20,880 nucleotides of DNA from a virus: positions 1-20,880 of the IMG/VR virus record IMGVR_UViG_3300037502_000112; one strand, written 5' to 3'. How positions within the stretch are numbered: the first letter of the stretch is position 1; every line of letters begins with the position of its first letter. Below the pieces are notes generated by a model, which did no database searches, was not told where the DNA came from, and saw only the letters and a list, made by a program, of their open reading frames with translations. This document shows, one piece after another, positions 13,862-20,807 of this stretch. The translations under genes and the position numbers were made by a program.

Positions 13862-16096
13862 ATGCTTAAAAAGATCGTCCTGCGTCCTGGTATCAATCGT
13901 GACACCACGAACTACGCCAACGAGGGCGGCTATTACGAGTGCGACAAAGTCCGGTTTTACTCTGGATTCCCGCAGAAGATTGGCGGCTGGGTAGAAGCTA
14001 CGACTGAGCGGTTCATTGGAACCTGTCGGCAGCTCTGGAACTGGGTTACTTCGTATTCAGATAACTTTCTGGCGGTTGGTACGGATCAGAAGGTCTACAT
14101 CGAGGTTGGTGGGTTGTTCTACGACATCACGCCTATCCGCAGTCCACTTGCCTCGCCCGATGAAGAGTACACATTTAAGACTCCCACTACAGATAACTGT
14201 ATTGATACGACTAATGGTTCAACCACAGTCAATATCAACATCACGGCGCATGGATGCCTAGTTGGTGACTACATCACGATTGCCGGTGCGACTGACGTAG
14301 GCGGTATACCCAGTGCCATATTGAACGCCGAGCACACTGTAACATCTGTTACAGATAACAATAACTTTAAGATTACCGTATCGACTGCGGCAACATCTAC
14401 AGTGACCGGCGGAGGTGGTACAGCGATTTTTGTTGGGTGTCAGATCCACCCAGGTTTTGCGCTTCAAACGGCAGGTTATGGATGGGGGACGGGTGGCTTT
14501 GGTGGAACAACCGGGCTTTCAACCCCTCCGTCGATATTTACAGTGACCATCGCTTCTCCAGCGGTTCTTACGTTTGCGGCTTACACCCCCGTTGACAACA
14601 CAGTCATTCTTTTAAGTACAACCGGTGCTCTTCCAACAGGGTTGTCTGCTGGTGTGGCGTATTACGTGGTTGGAGCCTCTGGTAACACGTGTAACCTGGC
14701 ACCAATTCTGCCTAATGGATCTGCTGGTGCAGTCATCAATACTACGGGCACACAGAGTGGCACGCATAGTGCACAACTCGTAGCGTCTCCTACTGGATGG
14801 GGATTGGCCAGCCCGGTGCCGGTAAACCTCCCGCAGCGCGACTGGTTCTTTGATAACTTTGACAATGACCTGGTGATGAACATCCGGGCCATTACCACGG
14901 GATCTGGTATTGCAACTGGTGGGCCGATCTACTACTGGGTGCGAGACACGGCAACAAACCCGCAGGCGTCACTCAATACTCGGGCGGTTCTTCTTTCTGG
15001 ACTGACAATTGATGGCGTGGCCCCGGCAGACGTTCCCGATGCAGCCTATCAAATCCTCGTATCTCAAAACGACAAACACCTTCTTGCGTTTGGGTGCCAG
15101 CCATACGCTGGGTCTGTTGGTGACTTTGACCCGCTTCTGATTCGTTGGGCTACGCAGGACCAGCCAAACGTTTGGACGCCGCTGCTGACAAACTCCGCTG
15201 GATTTATACGTGTGTCCCGTGGATCAAGGATTGTCCGGGCGCTGCCGACCAAGCAAGAGATTGTGGTCTTCACGGATACACACCTGTACAGCTTTCAGTT
15301 CCTAGGCACTATTGAGGTATTTGGTCTCCAGGAGCTGGCCGACAACATTTCAATCATGTCGCCACGGGCTTGTATCTCCGTGAACAACGTGACGTATTGG
15401 ATGGGATTAGATAAGTTCTATGCCTATGATGGCCGGGTACAGACGCTGCCTTGTACGCTGCGGGAGTATGTCTTCAAAGACATCAACTTTAACCAGGCCG
15501 ATCAGGTAATCTGCGGAACGAACGAGGGTTACAACGAAGTCTGGTGGTTCTATTGCAGCGCCAACTCCAACTGGATTGACCGGTATGTAATCTATAACCA
15601 CCTGGATCGGATCTGGTATTACGGCAACCTGACTCGCACGGCCTGGCTCGATGTGTCTTCCAGGGACTTCCCCACGGCAGTATCTACGGATCAAAACCAG
15701 AACCCAGGCATCCTCTATACCCATGAGGTAGGAGTGAATGACAATACACTGCCGCTAGAAGCCTACATCCAGTCATCAGACTTTGACATCGAAGATGGCG
15801 ACAAGCTGATGCTGACTAAGCGGGTGATTCCTGACGTGAACTTCAACGGTTCCACAGCCAACGATCCTGAAGTAACTATGGCCGTGCGGTCCCGTAATTT
15901 CCCTGGTTCAGTGTTTACCAACAACGCTTTGAACGAGAAGCCGGTTATTCAGACCACGATAGACCAGTACACGGAGCAGGTATTCATTCGTACTAGGGGA
16001 CGCCAGATGGCCATACGGATCAGCTCCGACGGGCTTGGGGTGCAGTGGCAGCTCGGTGCTCCTAGGTTGGACGCGCAGCCAGACGGCAAACGGTAA
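13862..16096 (+). CDS. Probable tail nozzle/hub protein (P22 gp10 or T7 gp12-like role)
   Basis: This 744-residue protein starts at ATG 13862, 2 nt after the upstream stop, without a strong binding site. The N-terminus (KIVLRPGINRDTTNYANEGG, CDKVRFYSGFPQKIGGWVE) is a hallmark I recall from short-tailed phage tail proteins annotated as packaged-DNA stabilisation or nozzle-type. Many short beta segments with W/Y-G turns (LWNWVTSYSDNFLAVGTDQK, WFYCSANSNWIDRYVIYNHL) suggest a beta-propeller, as in P22 gp10 and T7 gp12. Two extra beta domains appear inserted at about residues 109-190 (TAHGCLVGDYITIAGATDVG) and 223-309 (GALPTGLSAGVAYYVVGASG). The protein would cap the neck and gate DNA exit. It ends in a TAATG overlap. 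Confidence 0.75.
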   Translation: MLKKIVLRPGINRDTTNYANEGGYYECDKVRFYSGFPQKIGGWVEATTERFIGTCRQLWNWVTSYSDNFLAVGTDQKVYIEVGGLFYDITPIRSPLASPDEEYTFKTPTTDNCIDTTNGSTTVNINITAHGCLVGDYITIAGATDVGGIPSAILNAEHTVTSVTDNNNFKITVSTAATSTVTGGGGTAIFVGCQIHPGFALQTAGYGWGTGGFGGTTGLSTPPSIFTVTIASPAVLTFAAYTPVDNTVILLSTTGALPTGLSAGVAYYVVGASGNTCNLAPILPNGSAGAVINTTGTQSGTHSAQLVASPTGWGLASPVPVNLPQRDWFFDNFDNDLVMNIRAITTGSGIATGGPIYYWVRDTATNPQASLNTRAVLLSGLTIDGVAPADVPDAAYQILVSQNDKHLLAFGCQPYAGSVGDFDPLLIRWATQDQPNVWTPLLTNSAGFIRVSRGSRIVRALPTKQEIVVFTDTHLYSFQFLGTIEVFGLQELADNISIMSPRACISVNNVTYWMGLDKFYAYDGRVQTLPCTLREYVFKDINFNQADQVICGTNEGYNEVWWFYCSANSNWIDRYVIYNHLDRIWYYGNLTRTAWLDVSSRDFPTAVSTDQNQNPGILYTHEVGVNDNTLPLEAYIQSSDFDIEDGDKLMLTKRVIPDVNFNGSTANDPEVTMAVRSRNFPGSVFTNNALNEKPVIQTTIDQYTEQVFIRTRGRQMAIRISSDGLGVQWQLGAPRLDAQPDGKR
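14337..14354. repeat. Perfect 7-bp inverted repeat with 4-nt loop
   Basis: CTGTAAC (14337-14343) and GTTACAG (14348-14354) flank ATCT. It matches the element at 970-989 in both arms and loop length. It lies within coding sequence for T-V-T-S-V-T-D. Confidence 0.5.
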
Positions 16097-16989
16097 TGGC
16101 CCTCATAGGATTTCGCGCACCAGCACTTCCTCTGCCACGGGAGCAGTATGACCGTCAGCAGATGGATCAGTTAATCAATGCTTTGCGTTTGTACTTCAAC
16201 CAGTTAGATTCGCTTACCCCTCAGCAGGCCAACTCTTACCGGGCTGATGAGTTTATTGGTGGAGACTTTACCGGGGATGACTACACTGGGGATCTTTTTA
16301 CTGGCAACACGTTTAATGGCGGGGTGTTTAATGGCAGCTATTTCAACGGTGGCCATTTTAGCGGGCAACAATTTGTAGGCGGCACGTTTGTTGGGCAAGG
16401 GAACAGGATTGTTCTCCCGCACATAGCGGCTTCAGACTCGACAGACCAGATTGCTGGCGGCGATAACACGCCTACGGTTGTAGAGTGGAACACACTGGAT
16501 TCTGGGTTTGGTTGGACACTTAACGCGCCTGGATCGGCAACGGCTGATTATGCTGGGGTGTATAAGATTACCTACAGCCTACAGTTTATTAATACGGCCA
16601 ATGACGTTCACTACGCTACGGTTTGGATAAAAGTTAACGGTGTTGATGTAGCAAACTCGGCTACGATCTTTACAATTCCAGCCCGAAAAAGTGCCAGCCC
16701 TGGTGATGAAGGGTTTAATGCCGCCTATTCAGAAGCCACATTTAGTATGCAAGTGGGTGATGAGGTTGAGCTTTACTGGGCTACTGACCTGGCGTACAAC
16801 TCCACTGGCCCAATAGATGGGGTGTATATATTCCACGATGGACCGCAGGTGTCTCCTTTTGCAAGACCGGCGATACCGTCTGCAATAGGTTCAATTGAGT
16901 TCTTATCGGCTTTGCCAGATGTAACAGTCAAACCGAGCATTGATACTTTGGTGATTTCTGGAGCAGCTCCGACGGTGACCGTAGCCTAG
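16096..16989 (+). CDS. Fibre-like protein: period-5 aromatic helix, C1q-like domain, repeat tail
   Basis: This 297-residue protein starts at ATG 16096 in a one-base TAATG overlap. Residues 1-50 (MALIGFRAPALPLP, then DQLINALRLYFNQLDSLTPQ) are a conserved phage N-terminus with a helix likely to trimerise. Residues 53-100 have an aromatic residue every fifth position without exception (53, 58, 63 ... 98) in a FxGxx pattern, resembling a pentapeptide-repeat beta-helix but with Gly two places after the aromatic. Residues ~105-255 read as a C1q/TNF-like jelly roll (GVYKITYSLQFINTANDVHY, FSMQVGDEVELYWATD). The last ~36 residues hold two copies of the unit that builds the 2558-3526 protein. Probably a short trimeric fibre or tail appendage. 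Confidence 0.78.
   Translation: MALIGFRAPALPLPREQYDRQQMDQLINALRLYFNQLDSLTPQQANSYRADEFIGGDFTGDDYTGDLFTGNTFNGGVFNGSYFNGGHFSGQQFVGGTFVGQGNRIVLPHIAASDSTDQIAGGDNTPTVVEWNTLDSGFGWTLNAPGSATADYAGVYKITYSLQFINTANDVHYATVWIKVNGVDVANSATIFTIPARKSASPGDEGFNAAYSEATFSMQVGDEVELYWATDLAYNSTGPIDGVYIFHDGPQVSPFARPAIPSAIGSIEFLSALPDVTVKPSIDTLVISGAAPTVTVA
16252..16395 (+). repeat. Ten period-5 aromatic coding repeats (FxGxx)
   Basis: The aromatic residue is Phe in nine units and Tyr in one (residue 63). Gly falls two residues later in every unit. Tyr48 may be an eleventh, N-terminal unit. Confidence 0.8.
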
Positions 16990-17015
16990 TCAATGGCTAA
17001 TAAATCGCGGATAAT
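16987..17015 (+). promoter_or_regulatory. Candidate sigma70-like promoter before the ejection-type genes
   Basis: GATAAT at 17010-17015 matches TATAAT in five of six positions. TAGTCA at 16987-16992, 17 nt upstream, matches TTGACA in four of six. It lies in the largest gap of the window, between the fibre-like gene and the gene at 17045. The match is modest and could be chance. Confidence 0.3.
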
Positions 17016-17033
17016 ATGTCAATTCAAGCGTTT

Positions 17034-17040
17034 AGGAGGA
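17034..17040 (+). promoter_or_regulatory. Consensus ribosome binding site for the gene at 17045
   Basis: AGGAGGA lies 4 nt before ATG 17045. It is the best Shine-Dalgarno match in the window and suggests high expression of the gene that follows. It is also the only gene here that starts well clear of its upstream neighbour. Confidence 0.7.
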
Positions 17041-17044
17041 TTTC

Positions 17045-17998
17045 ATGGGTACGGGCGTAGGCGAGGCGATGATCATTGGTGCCGTAACAGGCGCTGGTAC
17101 TTCTGCAATCACAGGTGGAGACCCGCTTAAAGGTGCTCTCCTAGGTGCCGCCGGTGGTGGCGTTGGGGCCGGAATTGCTGGCGCTGGAACTGGTGCAGTA
17201 GCTCCGACAGCTACAAGCACGGGAGTGCAGACGGGTGTTAACGCGGGTTCGCAGGTTGCAACGGCAGCGGAAGCCGCAAACTTAGCAAGTGCCGCCCCCA
17301 CCCAATCAGCAACTATGGGACTTGGTCAAGGGCTGTCAGCGCCAACGACTGCTGGATACGGAACAGATATGTTGGCTGGTACATCGTTTGCCCCATCCCA
17401 AGGTTTTCAAGTAGCAGCAGATTCTGCTATGGCCCAAAACTTAGCGTCCGATGTTGGTGCCAGTCAAATGGGCACGGCAGGGTCTCCCACCTTCCCGTCG
17501 ATTAATTCCTTTTACGCTAGAAATCCAATCCTTATGCCTGCTGGTTTAGGTGCAACCACAGCGGCGATTGGGCAGTCTTATGATGTAGAAGGTCTGCCGG
17601 AAAAGGAAAAGTACAGCGGACCGCTCAGTCGATTCAGCTACAACCCTGACCGGTATCGCACGGCAATGGCAAGTGGTGGTCTAGCAGATACCGCAGTGGC
17701 ACAGCGTTACATGAAAGGTGGTCATCTGGGTTCTTACTCCGATGGTGGCCGTCTCTTAAAAGGGCCGGGCGACGGAATGTCTGACAGCATCCCTGCCAAG
17801 ATTGGATCTAAGCAGCCTGCTCGTTTAGCAGACGGTGAGTTTGTCGTTCCGGCAGATGTCGTTTCTGGCCTGGGTAATGGATCCACTGACGCTGGTGCAC
17901 GGAAGCTCTATGCCATGATGGACAAGGTACGCAAGTCACGTACCGGTAGTAAGCGCCAGGGCAAAGAGATCAATCCCAACAAGTACCTTCCTGCGTAG
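17045..17998 (+). CDS. Putative internal virion/ejection-type structural protein
   Basis: This 317-residue protein starts at ATG 17045 after a consensus AGGAGGA. The N-terminus has a glycine-zipper-like stretch (GAVTGAGTSAITGG, GALLGAAGGGVGAGIAGAG) that could insert in or cross a membrane. An Ala/Ser/Gln-rich middle follows. The C-terminal third has KGPGDGMSDSIPA and a conserved block at about 261-297 (LADGEFVVPADVVSGLGNGS, then DAGARKLYAMMDKVR), a motif I recall from structural proteins near the tail genes of many phages. KGG/DGG pairs (YMKGGHLGSYSDGGRLL) recall the C-termini of the two neighbouring low-complexity proteins. No enzyme motif. A DNA-ejection or internal-core role is inferred from position and composition. 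Confidence 0.68.
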   Translation: MGTGVGEAMIIGAVTGAGTSAITGGDPLKGALLGAAGGGVGAGIAGAGTGAVAPTATSTGVQTGVNAGSQVATAAEAANLASAAPTQSATMGLGQGLSAPTTAGYGTDMLAGTSFAPSQGFQVAADSAMAQNLASDVGASQMGTAGSPTFPSINSFYARNPILMPAGLGATTAAIGQSYDVEGLPEKEKYSGPLSRFSYNPDRYRTAMASGGLADTAVAQRYMKGGHLGSYSDGGRLLKGPGDGMSDSIPAKIGSKQPARLADGEFVVPADVVSGLGNGSTDAGARKLYAMMDKVRKSRTGSKRQGKEINPNKYLPA

Positions 17999-18007
17999 GA
18001 GATAGAC

Positions 18008-18805
18008 ATGGGATCAATGGCAGGATCTGTAGGCCAAGCAATTTCAGGTAGTCCAATGGGCGGGATGCAGGCATCTAATCAAATGTACCAGCCCCGATCT
18101 CCTCAATACGACCCCTACACAGCATCACGTAGGCCGAACTATATGCCGTATGGTCCGAACCAACAGTTCTACCAGCCAGTCTATCAACCCAGCTACTCAC
18201 AGTTCTCTCCGATGGGTTATGGCCAAGCACCGTTTGGTGGGTTCTACCAGCCGCCGATGATGGGATTTGGTCAGAGGTTTGGTCAACCTCACTTCGGAGC
18301 GATGAATTTCCAAGGCGGAGATCCTGGAGCTTTTAGAAATGCTTTGATAAGGCAGTCCGAAAGAAAAGGGTTTGGCCAGCCTCAAAGATCACTTAATGAC
18401 CTAAGCAACTTTGATATGACTGGGCAGGGCATATTCCGTAATAATCCTATGGATCGGCATATGATGCCGCCAGAAATGTTTGGGCCTGCTACAGATATAT
18501 CGAATCAGGGACAAGCGGCGTTAAGACAGATGCCCCAACCCATGCTCTCCCCGCAGCCGATGCAGTCACAGTACCGGCCTATACCGTACATGACACAGAC
18601 GCAATTAGACTCTCGTCAAAGAGCTGCTGAAGCTGCCGCCGCTGCCGCTATGCCTTATTCTGATTATGGTGGTGGTGGCGGTTATGGTGACGCTGGTGGT
18701 GGCGATGCTGGTGGAGTTGGTATGGGTGCAGGAAGCACTGGCGAAGGAGTGTTTAAAAAAGGTGGCGGCGTAGAAGAAGGTATTGACTCATTGTTGAAAA
18801 AATGA
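18008..18805 (+). CDS. Low-complexity Pro/Gln/Tyr/Met/Gly-rich virion-like protein
   Basis: This 265-residue protein starts at ATG 18008 behind AGGAGAT. It is almost wholly low-complexity: repeated YQP, PMGYG and FGQ motifs up to about residue 100, a more ordered middle (GAFRNALIRQSERKGFG), a Gln/Pro/Met stretch (QPMLSPQPMQSQYRP), an Ala run (AAEAAAAAAMPYSD) and a Gly-rich end. It closes with FKKGGGVEEGIDSLLKK, very like the end of the 19230-20807 protein. No globular family is recognised. The sequence is probably disordered. Position among ejection-like genes suggests an internal virion component or scaffold. It overlaps the GNAT-like gene by 4 nt. Confidence 0.65.
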   Translation: MGSMAGSVGQAISGSPMGGMQASNQMYQPRSPQYDPYTASRRPNYMPYGPNQQFYQPVYQPSYSQFSPMGYGQAPFGGFYQPPMMGFGQRFGQPHFGAMNFQGGDPGAFRNALIRQSERKGFGQPQRSLNDLSNFDMTGQGIFRNNPMDRHMMPPEMFGPATDISNQGQAALRQMPQPMLSPQPMQSQYRPIPYMTQTQLDSRQRAAEAAAAAAMPYSDYGGGGGYGDAGGGDAGGVGMGAGSTGEGVFKKGGGVEEGIDSLLKK

Positions 18806-19233
18806 ATCTTTCTATCCAGGTTGTTGATACCAACTACATTGCCCAGATATGGCCGCGTGTAGACAATTTCTTAATCGACGCCCTGATTAAAGACAATGAT
18901 GCGCCGGAGTGGAGTAACTGTTACAACATACATCATGTCCAAGGATTCTTAACGAGCGGTATGTGGTTGTTGTTGGTGGCTGTAGATGAACAAGGAGAAA
19001 TCCACGGTGCAGCCACAGTGTCTTTTGCGAACTACCCGATGGCCAGAGTGGCGTTCATCACTCTTATCGGCGGCAAGTTGATTTCAAACAGAGACACGTT
19101 TGAGCAGTTGAAGATGATTCTAAAGCAGCGCGGGGCGACAAAAGTCCAGGGATACGGTAGAGAATCTATCGTGCGTTTATGGAAACGGTACGGCTTTGAG
19201 CCACGAACTACTTTAGTGGAAGTACAACTATGA
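18802..19233 (+). CDS. GNAT-fold protein, possible internal virion protein (T7 gp13-like)
   Basis: This 143-residue protein starts in an ATGA overlap. The order of segments fits a GNAT acetyltransferase fold: an N-terminal helix pair (IAQIWPRVDNFLIDALIK), a hairpin (MWLLLVAVDEQGEIHGAATV), the strand ARVAFITLIGG (81-91), then a helix FEQLKMILKQRGATKVQGYG (100-119) and VRLWKRYGFEP (124-134), which is the usual GNAT C-terminus. The acetyl-CoA pyrophosphate loop (R/QxxGxG/A) is not recognisable, so activity is doubtful. T7 gp13, a 138-residue internal virion protein, belongs to a family I recall as placed in the acetyltransferase clan. The matching size and place in the ejection cluster suggest the same role. 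Confidence 0.7.
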   Translation: MNLSIQVVDTNYIAQIWPRVDNFLIDALIKDNDAPEWSNCYNIHHVQGFLTSGMWLLLVAVDEQGEIHGAATVSFANYPMARVAFITLIGGKLISNRDTFEQLKMILKQRGATKVQGYGRESIVRLWKRYGFEPRTTLVEVQL

Positions 19234-20807
19234 GATACGATCACTTTTCAATGCTTCCCGAGCGGGCTTTTCAGAAGCGCCCCTTTGGCGGCATGACCTT
19301 AGAAGGTGGTGGCAGCGGTGGCGGTCACACAACCAGCACAGTCACCCAGTCTTCAATCCCTGACTGGTTAAGACCTCAGACCGAAGCGCTACTGGGTGCT
19401 GCGACGCAAGAGACCTTTCAGACTCAGCGTACTCCAGAGGGTACGTACGAGATCACAGGCGTCAAACCTTTCACGCCGTACAGTGCTGATCCCCGAGACT
19501 ACTTTGCTCCGTTTAGCCCGATGCAGCAGCAGTCGATGTACGAAGCCGGGATGATGCGGCGTCCTGGCGGATTTGGTATGGGCCAACAGATGGTCGGTGG
19601 TGCTGGCATGGGCGGCATGGAAAGCGCTATGAACGCTTATGACTACGGCCAGATGGGTGCTGGCTACGGCGCACAAGGGTCTCGTTTTGGTGGACTGGGT
19701 GCTGGCTACGGAATGATGGGGGCTGGAATGGCTCCTGAAGCGCAAATGTATGGACGCACCGCAGCAGACATTGGCGGCATGGGCCTCCGTGCTGAAGAGT
19801 TAGGCCGAGACGTTGGAGAAGAGGCCCGTCAGTACGCCCGTCAAGCAGCAAGCATGGGTGGTACCTACGAGCGTATGGCGACAGATCCTCGGGCTATGCA
19901 AGCCTACATGTCTCCGTACCAACAGAACGTCACTGAGATTACTAAACGCAAGGCTATTGAAGACGCCCAGCGTGCTCAACTTGGTCAGAATCTGGGGGCG
20001 GTCCGTACAGGTACATACGGTGGTGCTCGCCAAGCTCTTCTCCAAGGGCAGCGTGAGGCCGGTCTACAGCAGCAGCTTAGCGACATTCAGGCACAAGGAC
20101 TTCAACGAGCATACGAGCAGGCTCAACAGGCTCAACAGTTTGGCGTTACGGCTGGTATGCAAGGTCTTCAGGGTGCACAGGCAGGACTTGGAACAGCGCT
20201 ACAGGGTGGGCAGCTTGGCCTATCTGGTATCGGCCAGGCGATGGCTGGACAAGAGGCTGGTCTTCGTGGGCTTGGTCAGGCTGGCCAACTCTATGGTCTT
20301 GGTATGCAAGGTGCAGGTGTTGGCATCCAAGGTGCTGAAGCTGGTATGCGTGGAGCAGGTGTGGGGCTTCAAGGTGTATCTGGTGCACAGGCTGGCTACG
20401 GACTTATGGGCCAGATGGGCCGGTCACTTGCAGATATTGCTCAGCAGCAACAGGCGGCAGACATTGCTCGGTTACAGTTCCAGCAGCAGGTTGGTGGAGC
20501 GCAGCAGTCACAAGAGCAGCAGATCATTAACCAGGCTATCCAGAACTATGCGATGGCTCAACAGTACCCGCAGCAGCAACTGGCGGCGTACAACGCTCTG
20601 TTACGTGGCTATCAGACTCCAGTCACTACGGTTTCTCAGTATCAGGCTGCACCAAGCCCCGTGTCTCAACTAGCAGGTTTGGGCACAGCCGCATACGGGT
20701 TCTCTCAGTTAGCAGGTGCAGGCCAGGGCAAGAAAGAAGGCGGTAAGATCGAAGAAGGAATTGATACCCTAGCCCTTCAAAAAGCTATGAAAAAGGTGGC
20801 AGCATGA
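19230..20807 (+). CDS. Gly/Ala/Gln-rich ejection-type protein with heptad array
   Basis: This 525-residue protein starts in an ATGA overlap with the GNAT-like gene. Residues 1-100 carry SSIPDWLRPQTEALLGAATQ and FTPYSADPRDYFAPFSPMQQ. Residues ~110-185 are Gly/Met-rich. Residues ~190-310 are long amphipathic helix rich in Gln/Ala/Arg (ITKRKAIEDAQRAQLGQNLG, QREAGLQQQLSDIQAQGLQR). Residues 312-397 are a strict 7-residue Gly/Ala array. Gln-rich helices follow, and the end KKEGGKIEEGIDTL resembles the 18008-18805 protein. The helical, alanine-rich make-up and place before another gene match ejection proteins that leave the capsid and form a conduit through the envelope. Function is inferred, with no sequence family firmly recognised. 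Confidence 0.68.
   Translation: MRYDHFSMLPERAFQKRPFGGMTLEGGGSGGGHTTSTVTQSSIPDWLRPQTEALLGAATQETFQTQRTPEGTYEITGVKPFTPYSADPRDYFAPFSPMQQQSMYEAGMMRRPGGFGMGQQMVGGAGMGGMESAMNAYDYGQMGAGYGAQGSRFGGLGAGYGMMGAGMAPEAQMYGRTAADIGGMGLRAEELGRDVGEEARQYARQAASMGGTYERMATDPRAMQAYMSPYQQNVTEITKRKAIEDAQRAQLGQNLGAVRTGTYGGARQALLQGQREAGLQQQLSDIQAQGLQRAYEQAQQAQQFGVTAGMQGLQGAQAGLGTALQGGQLGLSGIGQAMAGQEAGLRGLGQAGQLYGLGMQGAGVGIQGAEAGMRGAGVGLQGVSGAQAGYGLMGQMGRSLADIAQQQQAADIARLQFQQQVGGAQQSQEQQIINQAIQNYAMAQQYPQQQLAAYNALLRGYQTPVTTVSQYQAAPSPVSQLAGLGTAAYGFSQLAGAGQGKKEGGKIEEGIDTLALQKAMKKVAA
20163..20418 (+). repeat. Gly/Ala heptad coding array, about 12 units
   Basis: From residue 312 the chain splits into sevens that mostly begin with Gly: GLQGAQA, GLGTALQ, GGQLGLS, GIGQAMA, GQEAGLR, GLGQAGQ, LYGLGMQ, GAGVGIQ, GAEAGMR, GAGVGLQ, GVSGAQA, GYGLMGQ. 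The array is helix-compatible despite the glycine content. Confidence 0.75.

Noticed and set aside
18914-18924. GTAAC-T-GTTAC inverted repeat as a third copy of the palindrome
   Set aside because: The arms are only 5 bp with a 1-nt spacer, so it does not match the 4-nt-spaced form.
19813-20673. A 286-residue + strand open frame overlapping the ejection-type gene
   Set aside because: It lies in another frame of a Gln/Gly/Ala-rich repeat region with few stop-prone codons. Its translation is basic and featureless. The main frame has the overlap start, shared C-terminal tag and heptads.
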